Shown in pieces: positions 1 to 7,886 of a stretch of DNA of 64,000 bases (position 1 is the stretch's first letter; each line of letters begins with the position of its first letter). The DNA lies in the NCBI GenBank assembly GCA_013306675.1, contig JABLUY010000172.1:19499-83498 (forward strand), read 5' to 3'. The DNA comes from Thraustochytrium sp. TN22. Its lineage: Eukaryota > Sar > Bigyra > Thraustochytrida > Thraustochytriidae. The position numbers were made by a program, and so were the translations under genes. The notes below the pieces were generated by a model, which saw only the letters and a program-made list of their open reading frames with translations, was not told the DNA's origin and did not search any database.

Positions 1-2
1 CC

Positions 3-1114
3 GAGTATGAGGAAGACAACGAGGGCGAGGCTCAGGATGACTCCTACGACGACAACTACTACGATTCTTGGTCCTACTACGACGGCAACCACGTCTACTC
101 ACATGACTACCACTCAAGGGACTACGGACACTACGGCAGCCAGGAGTACTACCAGAGCGACCGCCGGGCGCTTGAAAGTACGAAAAAGGTGGAGCAAGCA
201 GGCGCCGAGCGCCGGGGCCTGAGGCGCGGCGAGCGCAGCGTCTGTGACTACATGCTCCCGATGATATTGAAGAAGAACGGCGACATGACGGTTGCAGACT
301 GGCGGGAGTTCCCAGGCGAGGACGTGAGCACGATCGACGAACTCACGCAGTTCCTTCGACCCTTTTGCATGTACGAGATGCCCAAGCGGTCCACGTCGCG
401 GACTTGCGCCAATCTGGTGGCCGACGGCTTCTGCAGGAGCAAGCACCCAGGCTCCGGCAAGTCCGACTTTGAAGGAAACTACGATCTCCTGAGGAAGGTC
501 TCCGAGTACGAGTGCTGGCAAAAGTGCCTCGCAGACACGTACTGCAAGGGCTTTGAGTTCTACGGCGGCTCCGTGGACCGCGGCACCTGCGAACTTCACT
601 ATCTGGATATCGTTGACGTCAAGGTCGGTACGTCCAGGACCGTCGCCCACTGCGTCTCCATGGAGAGGAGCTTCGCCTCCTCGTGCAACAACTTTCAGCC
701 CACCCAGCCCACTGCGGCGCCAACGCCCAAGCCATCGGTGCCGCCTGTACCAACGCCCAAGCCATCGGCGCCGCCTGTGCCAACGCCTCAGCCCTCCGTG
801 CCGCCAGCGCCAACGCCGCAGCCCTCGGCCACTTTGCCGCCCACGTCACAGCGCTCGGTATCTGCTGCGCCCACGTCGGAGCCCTCGGTCGCGCCCAGCT
901 TGCGCCAGACGAGCGCGCCAACCCCGTCGAGCTCGTCATCTACCAGCACGCCGACCACGACAGCTACCGACGAGCCGCTCGGCCCAACAACTGAGGCGCC
1001 TTCTTCGACGACGGCAACGGGCCGGCCGACAGTAGACTTCAGCGCCCTCTTGGACCAGAACTTCACGGACGGTAGGCCTTCAAGCGCATCGCTCCTGAGC
1101 CATTCGCTGTTTCT

Positions 1115-1148
<34 letters not shown>

Positions 1149-1163
1149 ATTCTCGCCTGTTGA
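3..1163 (+). CDS. Secreted Cys-rich surface protein, paralog 1 (5' end beyond window), GPI-like tail
   Basis: The frame is open from base 3, so the N-terminus lies outside the window; 386 residues are visible. The part seen begins in an acidic Tyr-rich linker (motifs such as DDNYYDSW and SRDYGHYGSQEYY) ending in SDRR, followed by a Cys-rich module starting at CDYMLP. That module contains FCMYEMPKRS, CANLVADGFC and the PAN-like core CWQKC...CKGFEFYGG...GTCELHY. A Pro/Thr/Ser stalk made of repeats of the form PTPKPSVPP follows, then a Ser/Thr region and a C-terminal hydrophobic poly-Ala segment ending SLFLA..ILAC. That C-terminus resembles a GPI-attachment signal (inference). It is a tandem paralog of the genes at 1948 and 7887. 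The function is unknown; an extracellular matrix or adhesion role is plausible. Confidence 0.85.
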
Positions 1164-1947
1164 GAACGCCTGCGCCAGTTTTGCGCGTCGACTCGGGCTC
1201 TTAGCCTAGCTAGCGAGACGCTTGTGCTAGTCTACTTCGAAAGCTCAGTTTGAGCAATCAGAGCAACAAATCTTCTGTACCCCAACGCCACAAGTTCAGG
1301 AACCGCCACCTTCAAGCACTTGGTTGGTTCTGCTTTAATTAAAAAAAAAAAACGCAAGTCCAGCGAATACTCGGCCTTTCATAGCCAGCCATTCGTGCCG
1401 CCCGGCTGCACAGGCCTCGGCCTACTCTCTTCCTGTACTCACAGTCAGCGCGCAAATCTTCCAAAAGTGCCCGCCCACTCGCTTCTCAGGCCCCAGCAAT
1501 GAGCCTGAGGTCTGTCAAGGAGGACATTGTCGACTCACACTGCTGGCTCCCGAGTGCAGTCGCGTGCATCGCGTCTGATCAAGCATGACTGACTGAGTCT
1601 CGCTCGTGATCTCACTGTCAGGCTCTGGCCGCAGTGACCATCGTCGTGTTGAAAGCCTGGAGAAGTAAACTGACAGCGAGTGCAGCGTCGCACTCAGCGC
1701 GGACTCCTGGATAAAGCCAGAGGGATGGATGAAGCTCCAGATTTGACATGGCGGCCGGCGGACCGTCCGGCTCGAGGCGTCGGGGGCGGCCCGGGATGGC
1801 GTGCTGGAGCCAGACCTGAGTGTGGGCGCGGAGCGTGGCTGGCTGAGGCACACGAGACTCGGACGACATTGGCTCATCAACGCAGCTGACGCTGGGAAAA
1901 AGACGATCGCGAGGCAGCAAAGCTCGAACTCGACCATCCGGTGAACC
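1164..1947. other. Intergenic spacer
   Basis: This is the spacer between two tandem paralogs. It contains a short A tract (about 1337-1350) just after a TTTAATT motif and no convincing ORF. The open frames on either strand are low-complexity and resemble no family I know. The promoter and 5' leader of the next paralog must lie in its right half. Confidence 0.6.
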
Positions 1948-4002
1948 ATGAGGTCTGCACTCGCTCTGCAAGTCTTGGCCGTGTGCTGCGCGGCGCTTCT
2001 GACGGCCGTGCACGCAGTCGTCGGTTCGGGCAAGTGCGTGGAGGGCTTTTACTACTCCAGCGGCTGGTGCGTGGGCGCTGCGGCGGAACACAACATCTTC
2101 TTTGGCAATCAGTTTCCTGAGAAGGAACATGCGGCAAACGCCTTTTGCTACAACAAGTTTCCGACCGGGCTCATCGAACCTGCGGTGGTCCGGACAGCGG
2201 ATCAGAAGAAGGCGTTGACCAACGCTCTGGCAAAGAATGATGTGGACGCCGCATACATCGGCTGGAAGCCCTACAATTACTATGGCGGCCAGGTGAGGAG
2301 GGTCAATGACCGGCTCACAGGCACGGTGCTTTCCTCTTCGGCTCTGGCCGATCGAATTGGGGATTTTTGGAGGGGCGCGCGGTGCGAAACCTTTTATGAC
2401 TCCGATTACGGCGGCATGGCCAAGGACGACGCTGATCATGACTACTCCTCCTGGGAAAGCTACAGTTCTGAAGAGACGTACTATCACTCTAGACTTGGCT
2501 ACTACAGCAACTACTATGACAGCAACTACTATGGTAGCGACCGTCGCATGCTGCAGGATCAAGCCAACGAGACGAGCTCGGTGGCTCAAGACGCCGCACA
2601 ATCCAACGAGACAAGCACAGCGGCCAAGGTGAAGGCTGCCACGGAGATTCGTGACCTCCAGCGAAGCCCATGCAACTACCAGCTCCCGCTCCTCATTAAG
2701 CAGGACGGAGAGATGACCGTCGCGGACTGGCGCGAGTTCCAGGATCAGACCGTCTCGTCAATTGACGAATTTACCAAGCGCATGCGGCCCTTCTGCATGT
2801 ACGAGGTCGCCAACCGAGCCTCCAACGAGGACTGCGCAAACTTTCAAGCCGAGGGCTTTTGCAGATTCACGCACCCTGCCACGGGCAAGACCGGCTTCTC
2901 AGGGAGCTACAACATCCACTACGAGGTGAGCGAGTACTGGTGCTGGCAAAAGTGCGTCGTCACGGAGAAGCAGTGCCGCGCGTACGAGTTTTACGGCGAC
3001 TCCGAGGAGAGCGGCACGTGCGAGATTCATTATCTGCCCGTGAGTGACGTCAAGGTGGGTGTCAAGAGGCCTGTGGCCCGCTGCGTGAGCGTCGAGCGGA
3101 GCCTCGCCTCCGTCTGCAACAACTACAAGCCCAAGCAGCCTACCCCTGCCCCGACGCGCCGACCCACCCGTGTCCCGACGCGAGCACCCACGCCGCTGCC
3201 TTCGCGCGCCCCGACCCAGGCTCCCGTCGGCACCTATGAGGCGGCGATGGAGGCAGAGTGCTACAAGACCGAGACCAAGTACTCTGGCAAGACGCTGGGC
3301 AGCACGCAGAACGCGGACGACCCCGCACAGTGCCAGGCACTCTGCGACACCACCGACAAGTGCCAGTACTGGGCCTGGCGCGCTTCCAAGAGCGAGTGCA
3401 CCCTCCTCTCCAACCAGGGGTCCTCCAAATCCAACGATGACTTCACCTCCGGCTCGAGCTCGGATCTCTGCTCGCCCCGCATGCCGGAGACCTGCATCAG
3501 CGACGGCGTCCTGTACACTGGCTCGTACGTGAGCAGGTCCACCAAGAAAATCGACGCAAAGGACGCCTGGAGCTGCCTTACCTTGTGCGAGGAGGAAAAC
3601 AAGTGCGTGGCCTGGATCTTCGACCGCTCCGCCACCTCCTGCGCCCTACTCAAGAAGAAGAGCACCAAGGAGAAGACCGGCACCAAGTACGAGCGGTACA
3701 CCTCTGGCCACTCGATTACAGCTTGCCCGACATCGGCGCCGACCATGGCGCCCATTCAGTCGCAGCCTGACTGCTTCGAGGATGACATCGAGCTGCGGCC
3801 CACCAAGAAGCAGACCATTGACACCGTCAAGGACGTGTCTGACAGGATGATGTGTATGGCGCTCTGCCAGCAGGAGGCGGAGTGTATGTACTGGACCTAC
3901 AGCGAGAAGGCAAACACGTGCAAGCGCATCTCCGGGGTTGCCGACATCAACCAGCGCCGCAATCGCAGGTACGTCTCTGGCTCGCGTTGCGACACGGAAT
4001 GA
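1948..4002 (+). CDS. Secreted Cys-rich surface protein, paralog 2, with three PAN/Apple domains
   Basis: This 684-aa protein starts with a clear signal peptide (MRSALALQVLAVCCAALLTA). The N-terminal module (about residues 30-155) begins CVEGFYYSSGWCVG and contains AYIGWKPYNYYGG. A Tyr-rich acidic linker follows with SDRR and two NET glycosylation sequons. The second Cys-rich module (about 242-393) starts CNYQLP and carries the PAN-like core CWQKC...CRAYEFYGDS...GTCEIHYL. A Pro/Thr/Arg stalk (about 395-430) leads to three PAN/Apple-type domains starting near residues 438, 516 and 609, each with the C...ALC...C.YW....C pattern. No transmembrane segment or GPI tail is seen, so it is probably secreted. 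PAN domains bind protein or carbohydrate; the ligand here is unknown. Full homology with its neighbours over the first two modules indicates local tandem duplication. Confidence 0.9.
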   Translation: MRSALALQVLAVCCAALLTAVHAVVGSGKCVEGFYYSSGWCVGAAAEHNIFFGNQFPEKEHAANAFCYNKFPTGLIEPAVVRTADQKKALTNALAKNDVDAAYIGWKPYNYYGGQVRRVNDRLTGTVLSSSALADRIGDFWRGARCETFYDSDYGGMAKDDADHDYSSWESYSSEETYYHSRLGYYSNYYDSNYYGSDRRMLQDQANETSSVAQDAAQSNETSTAAKVKAATEIRDLQRSPCNYQLPLLIKQDGEMTVADWREFQDQTVSSIDEFTKRMRPFCMYEVANRASNEDCANFQAEGFCRFTHPATGKTGFSGSYNIHYEVSEYWCWQKCVVTEKQCRAYEFYGDSEESGTCEIHYLPVSDVKVGVKRPVARCVSVERSLASVCNNYKPKQPTPAPTRRPTRVPTRAPTPLPSRAPTQAPVGTYEAAMEAECYKTETKYSGKTLGSTQNADDPAQCQALCDTTDKCQYWAWRASKSECTLLSNQGSSKSNDDFTSGSSSDLCSPRMPETCISDGVLYTGSYVSRSTKKIDAKDAWSCLTLCEEENKCVAWIFDRSATSCALLKKKSTKEKTGTKYERYTSGHSITACPTSAPTMAPIQSQPDCFEDDIELRPTKKQTIDTVKDVSDRMMCMALCQQEAECMYWTYSEKANTCKRISGVADINQRRNRRYVSGSRCDTE

Positions 4003-4035
4003 AAGCCTCAGCTGGAATACGCAAGTCTGAGAGGA

Positions 4036-4203
4036 GTTGGTGGATGAGCTTACAATCAATAACCATCGCTGCCGCGTGTCTTGTGCAAGCGAGTGCGCAT
4101 GGCGCTTAAGTTTGTGAAGAATCTAAAATACGTTGGTGGATGAGCTTACAATCAATAACCATCGCTGCCGCGCGTTTCCTGCAAGCGAGTGCGCATGGCG
4201 CTC
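4036..4203. repeat. Direct repeat (two ~72-bp copies, 96-bp offset) abutting sHSP 3' end
   Basis: The segment beginning GTTGGTGGATGAGCTTACAA at about 4036 recurs at about 4132 with only a few differences. The second copy ends five bases from the stop codon of the small heat-shock gene at 4208. The first copy starts just beyond the end of the upstream + strand gene, so the repeat fills the whole gap between the two convergent genes. Confidence 0.85.
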
Positions 4204-4207
4204 GCCG

Positions 4208-4765
4208 CTAGTTGATCTGCACGCGATGAATCACCGGCTTGGCCTTGGGCACCGAGACCTCGAGCACGCCGTCGCTGAAGCTGGCGCGAATGCCCTCCGG
4301 ATCCACCTCGGCATCGAACTGCAGGCGGCGGACGCCGCGTGGCATCGAGCGCTCGCGGACGATGAAGGTGGGCGCCTCCTTCTTCTTGTGCTGCTTCTCG
4401 TGCTGCTCAGCGGCGCCCGCGCCCTCCTCTGCGCCCCGCTGCGCGGCGCTCGTCTCCGCTTCGCCCTTGGACTCCTCATTCTTGGCCTCAGCCTCACTCT
4501 CAGGCTCCTTGGGCGTGGCCGGGGCCACCTCGGCCTTGGCACCGCCAGTAATGGTGATGCTGAGAATGTTCTTCTCGAAGGCCAGGTCCACGGCGTCCTT
4601 CTTGACGCCCGGTAGGTCACACGTCACCGTGTAGACGTGCTCGGACTCCACTACGTCGAGCGGGAAGCCCATGGTGCGGCGCCGCTTGGACGCCGGCTGG
4701 CCGCGCTGCAGCTGCTCCAGCGCCAGTGCGAATGGGTCTGTGCTGGTCTCACGCAGGTAAATCAT
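4208..4765 (-). CDS. Small heat-shock protein (Hsp20/alpha-crystallin family), copy 1
   Basis: This 185-aa ATP-independent holdase chaperone has the alpha-crystallin halves FPLDVVESEHVYTVTCDLPG (about 34-53) and, near the end, the hallmark DGVLEVSVPK followed by a terminal V-x-I motif (HRVQIN). Between them lies a Glu/Lys/Ala-rich insert of about 57 residues (about 76-132) that splits the domain in an unusual way. The start is placed at MIYLR because the paralog at 5906-6484 begins with the same residues. The frame stays open upstream to 4903, but that part is low-complexity Lys/Thr/Gln with no counterpart in the paralog. A heat-shock element lies upstream at 4935-4942. The neighbour at 5906 is a tandem duplicate on the same strand. 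Confidence 0.9.
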   Translation of the reverse strand: MIYLRETSTDPFALALEQLQRGQPASKRRRTMGFPLDVVESEHVYTVTCDLPGVKKDAVDLAFEKNILSITITGGAKAEVAPATPKEPESEAEAKNEESKGEAETSAAQRGAEEGAGAAEQHEKQHKKKEAPTFIVRERSMPRGVRRLQFDAEVDPEGIRASFSDGVLEVSVPKAKPVIHRVQIN

Positions 4766-4836
4766 CTCGGCTTGTTGAGCTTGTTTCTTCTTGCTCTTAC
4801 TCTTGCTCTGGCTGGTTGTTGTTGTGGTTGGCTGCT

Positions 4837-4919
4837 GCTTTCGGGTCTGCTGCCGCCGCCCGCGCGCCACCGCGCCGGTCTCGGCCGCTCGTCGCGGCGC
4901 CACCGCATCGCGAAGATCC
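4837..4919 (-). promoter_or_regulatory. Conserved sHSP upstream block, copy 1
   Basis: This segment, about 72-154 bases upstream of the sHSP copy 1 start, is closely similar to 6543-6632 upstream of sHSP copy 2. Shared stretches include TTTCGGGTCTGCTGC, GTCTCGGCCGCTCGTCGCG and GCATCGCGAAGATC. Conservation at nearly the same distance from both ATGs suggests a shared core promoter or 5' leader. Confidence 0.65.
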
Positions 4920-4934
4920 AGCCACCCTGGATCT

Positions 4935-4942
4935 TTCTCGAA
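4935..4942 (-). promoter_or_regulatory. Heat-shock element (TTCnnGAA) upstream of sHSP copy 1
   Basis: TTCTCGAA is a perfect tail-to-tail pair of HSF half-sites, about 170-177 bases upstream of the sHSP start. A near-match third half-site (GAT for GAA) lies in phase at 4930-4932. The other sHSP has TTCGCGAA at a comparable distance. Confidence 0.55.
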
Positions 4943-5533
4943 CCCAGGCTGGCGCCCGCCAGCTGGCCGGCCACCGGTCCTGCGCTGCGAGCAAGGAACC
5001 GCGTCTCGAGCGCCCGTGCGCCTGGTCGGTCTTGCGATTCCTCGGATGGCTGTTGCCCCTGCAGAGGATCATTGTCTCGCTTGTTGTTGGTTGGTTCTGC
5101 CAGCCAGGCGTGTGTGTGTCACCGCCGCCGGGGCGCTGGCCCAGACTCGGATTCGGCTGGAAGCTTGGAACTTTTAGAACGACCGTGGGTCACTGTTGAA
5201 GTCGTGTGCGCGGCCCAGTGCCACTGGGCCTGACTCGGCCACGAAGCCCGGGCTGCCCGGGCTGCGAAGATGCCAGGTTCGCTATAGGAAATGTCAGCGT
5301 GGCGGCTTGGCCAGTGGCACGAAGAGCCACAATGCCTCCAAGCGGTTTCATACTACGAGCAAGACCCGCCGCTCCGAGTCTTCTTGAGAGGAACGGAGAA
5401 AGGGGAAGGAAAAAAGCGCAACGCAAGATGAGCCTGGCAAGACAACGGTGAATAGGTCTCTCCTTCAGGCCTACTTGCAACGTCATCATCATTCTTGGCT
5501 GGCATTCTCGGTTGGACCAGAGACACAGGCCAA
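4943..5533. other. Intergenic spacer upstream of sHSP copy 1
   Basis: No ORF resembling a known family is seen on either strand. The right end (about 5487-5533) has diverged partial copies of the CATCATCATTCT..GGTTGGACCAGAGACA motif that heads the 201-bp tandem repeat to its right, so the duplication seems to have occurred more than once. Confidence 0.5.
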
Positions 5534-5938
5534 CTTGCAACATCATCATCATTCTCGGTTGGACCAGAGACAAATTCTTGTTTGTTTCAAGAGAGAATTA
5601 CATTGCCTACGAAGCTGCGGGTTGTCTCAAGCAGCAGACGTGGACGTCACGGTACGCTGCCATGTGTATCAAGCAGCGGGCGCGCGGTGAGCATGTGCAC
5701 GTGATCAGTTGATCTGCACGCGGTGGACGAGGGGCTTGCAACATCATCATCATTCTCGGTTGGACCAGAGACAAATTCTTGTTTGTTTCAAGAGAGAATT
5801 ACATTGCCTACGAAGCTGCGGGTTGTCTCAAGCAGCAGACGTGGACGTCACGGTACGCTGCCATGTGTATCAAGCAGCGGGCGCGCGGTGAGCATGTGCA
5901 CGTGATCAGTTGATCTGCACGCGGTGGACGAGGGGCTT
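5534..5938. repeat. Tandem duplication, two copies of a 201-bp unit including the sHSP 3' end
   Basis: Copy 1 spans about 5534-5734 and copy 2 about 5735-5935, essentially identical at an exact 201-bp offset. Each copy contains the last roughly ten codons and stop of the sHSP at 5906-6484 plus about 170 bases of 3' flank. Copy 1 therefore leaves a detached duplicate of the gene's C-terminal codons (about 5705-5734). Near-perfect identity implies recent origin or ongoing homogenisation. Confidence 0.95.
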
Positions 5939-6484
5939 GACCTTGGGCAGCGTCACCTCGAGAACGCCGTCGGTGAAGCTGGCGCCAATGGCCTCCGGGT
6001 CGACGTTGGCGTCGAACTGCACTCGGCGGACCCCGCGGGGCGCCGTGCGCTCGCGAACGAGAAAGGTGGAAGCCTTCTTGTGCACAGTCGGCGTGGAGTC
6101 CTTGGAGGAAGAGGCAGTGCTTGCACGACGTTCCGCGGCGTCCTCCTGCGCGGCAGTGGTTTCCGCCTCGCCCTTGGACTCGTCGGCCTTGGCCTCGTCC
6201 ACGGCGTCGCTCTGGGCGACACCATCTTCAGCGGCCGCGGTCGGCGCGCTCGCCTTGGAAGTGCCCTCGATCGAAATGCTCAGGATGCCCTTCTCGAAGG
6301 CGAGATCGACGGCATCCTTCTTGACGCCCGGCAGATCGCACGTCACCGTGTAGGCATCCTCGGTCTCCACCAGGTCGAGCGGGAAGGCAGCAACGGAGCG
6401 TTGCTTGGTCGTCGGGTGACCGCGCTGCAGCTGCTCCAGCGCCACGGCAAAAGGGTCGGCGGTGCTGCCGCGAAGGTAGATCAT
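5906..6484 (-). CDS. Small heat-shock protein (Hsp20/alpha-crystallin family), copy 2
   Basis: This 192-aa paralog of the gene at 4208 has the same N-terminus (MIYLRGSTADPFAVALEQLQ), the first half-domain FPLDLVETEDAYTVTCDLPG and the second half ending DGVLEVTLPK and HRVQIN. The alpha-crystallin domain is again split, by an Ala/Glu/Asp/Ser-rich insert of about 60 residues that differs in sequence from that of copy 1. Only the presence of an insert is conserved, not its residues, which suggests a flexible linker. The last ten or so codons lie inside the 201-bp tandem duplication. The gene is probably heat-inducible, given the TTCGCGAA element at 6670-6677 and the shared upstream block. Confidence 0.92.
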   Translation of the reverse strand: MIYLRGSTADPFAVALEQLQRGHPTTKQRSVAAFPLDLVETEDAYTVTCDLPGVKKDAVDLAFEKGILSISIEGTSKASAPTAAAEDGVAQSDAVDEAKADESKGEAETTAAQEDAAERRASTASSSKDSTPTVHKKASTFLVRERTAPRGVRRVQFDANVDPEAIGASFTDGVLEVTLPKVKPLVHRVQIN

Positions 6485-6542
6485 CTTGGCTTGCTTGTTT
6501 TGCTTTGTTTGCTTGCTTTCTCGCTTGCTTCTGTTTTGCTTG

Positions 6543-6632
6543 TTTCGGGTCTGCTGCTGCCGCCCGCGGCGCGCGCTGCCACGCGGGCAGGTCTCGGCCG
6601 CTCGTCGCGTTCACGCCGCATCGCGAAGATCG
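6543..6632 (-). promoter_or_regulatory. Conserved sHSP upstream block, copy 2
   Basis: This is the counterpart of 4837-4919, lying about 59-148 bases upstream of the sHSP copy 2 ATG. The stretch GTCTCGGCCGCTCGTCGCG is shared, and GCATCGCGAAGATC follows in both. Retention in otherwise diverged flanks argues for function or recent duplication. Confidence 0.65.
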
Positions 6633-6669
6633 CGCCTCGTCGCTTCGCGATCCTCTCGCGCCGGACTCT

Positions 6670-6677
6670 TTCGCGAA
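6670..6677 (-). promoter_or_regulatory. Heat-shock element (TTCnnGAA) upstream of sHSP copy 2
   Basis: TTCGCGAA is a perfect HSF half-site pair about 186-193 bases upstream of the start. It parallels the element at 4935-4942 upstream of copy 1. Confidence 0.55.
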
Positions 6678-7886
6678 GCCCGACGGGCGCCGTGACCGTC
6701 GGGTGCCGGCCGAGGCGAGGCGCGCGCTCAGGCAGAAGCTGAGGGGCGCTCGCGCCGCGCACAGAGTCGCCGTGGTGATTGTTGGTCTCTCTGCAAGTCC
6801 TGCGCGCGACAGCCGGCGCTTGGCAAGTTGCCGCCTCTGAGTCTATCCCCCCGCACTCCACTTCGAGTCGGAGGAGAAGACCAGTCACTTGGTGTGTCTT
6901 GCACCGGTGACCGTCGTCAGACTCGTGGCCCGGGCACAGCAGTGGCACAGCCTGAGAACTGCAGGCACTGCAGAGGCATCTGCGCAGTCTGAGAGGCGCC
7001 GGCGCCGTCCTGGTCTTCTGACTCGAGTCGGAGCGGCGGAGTCACCCGGGCAGTCGTCAAGGGGCGACGTGGCCAACCACAAATTTTTCAAAATTTAAAT
7101 TGCCCTTGGCGCGGTCGGGACCAGCTTAGTCGCGGTCCAGGCGGGCGGTTGCGGAATACTTCATGCGCGCAGCTCACTGGGTCTGAAAGGTTTGATCGCG
7201 CTCGCTCTAGAGGCAGCGGCTGTGCTCTAGTCACGCTTGCATCGGCTGACAGTGAGTGCCGTTCCACTCCACTTCATCGACCTGCGCAAGAGCAAGGCAG
7301 GCTGGAGCCAATCACAACTTGTGCGCGGCCGGGCTTTGCATGCAGGATGGTGCTTACGTTCCGAACGGACAATCCCGTATGCCTACCGGGAGCGCGAGAC
7401 GCTGGACAAGCACATGTAAAACTTTCCACGTACGGAGAGGGGTTGGTAAAAGCCACGTCCAGTGCAACAGGGTTACCTTCTTCTTTTTCCATCTTACTAC
7501 CTGCTCAGCCAGGGGCAAGAAATCTCAACGTCTAGGTCGATCTGGAACTCATCGCTCTGACTTGAGCGCCCCGCCGTGCAAGATGCCGCCCGAGATGATA
7601 CGTTGACAACGAAACGCCTCAGGCTGGTGCGCTAGAGATTTGTCACACGTGACTGACAGAGCCTTGACCAGCGCGGCTCTGCTTGTCTCGAGGTACGCCG
7701 TTTCTCTCTGGCGTCTCTTGTCCGGGCCGCAAAAGTACGTCGGTCACAGGTGATGGATAAGCAGAGCCAGTCACGCGTGACAGGGAGGAAAAGTAACGGC
7801 TATGCGGGGCCGGCCCGAGCGTGACCATTCCTCTGGAAAAGCAAATCTAAAACTCTGGTCGAAGGAAAGAGAACGAGCTTGCAAAG
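6678..7886. other. Intergenic spacer between sHSP copy 2 and paralog 3
   Basis: About 1.2 kb with a short AT-rich patch near 7079-7100 (AAATTTTTCAAAATTTAAATT) in otherwise GC-rich DNA. Short open frames exist but show no recognisable motif. The promoters of the two flanking divergent genes must lie here. Confidence 0.5.

Noticed and set aside
1331-1350. A tract after the first surface gene as a retroposed poly(A) tail
   Set aside because: Too short, no target duplication and no retrogene before it; the gene is one of a tandem set.
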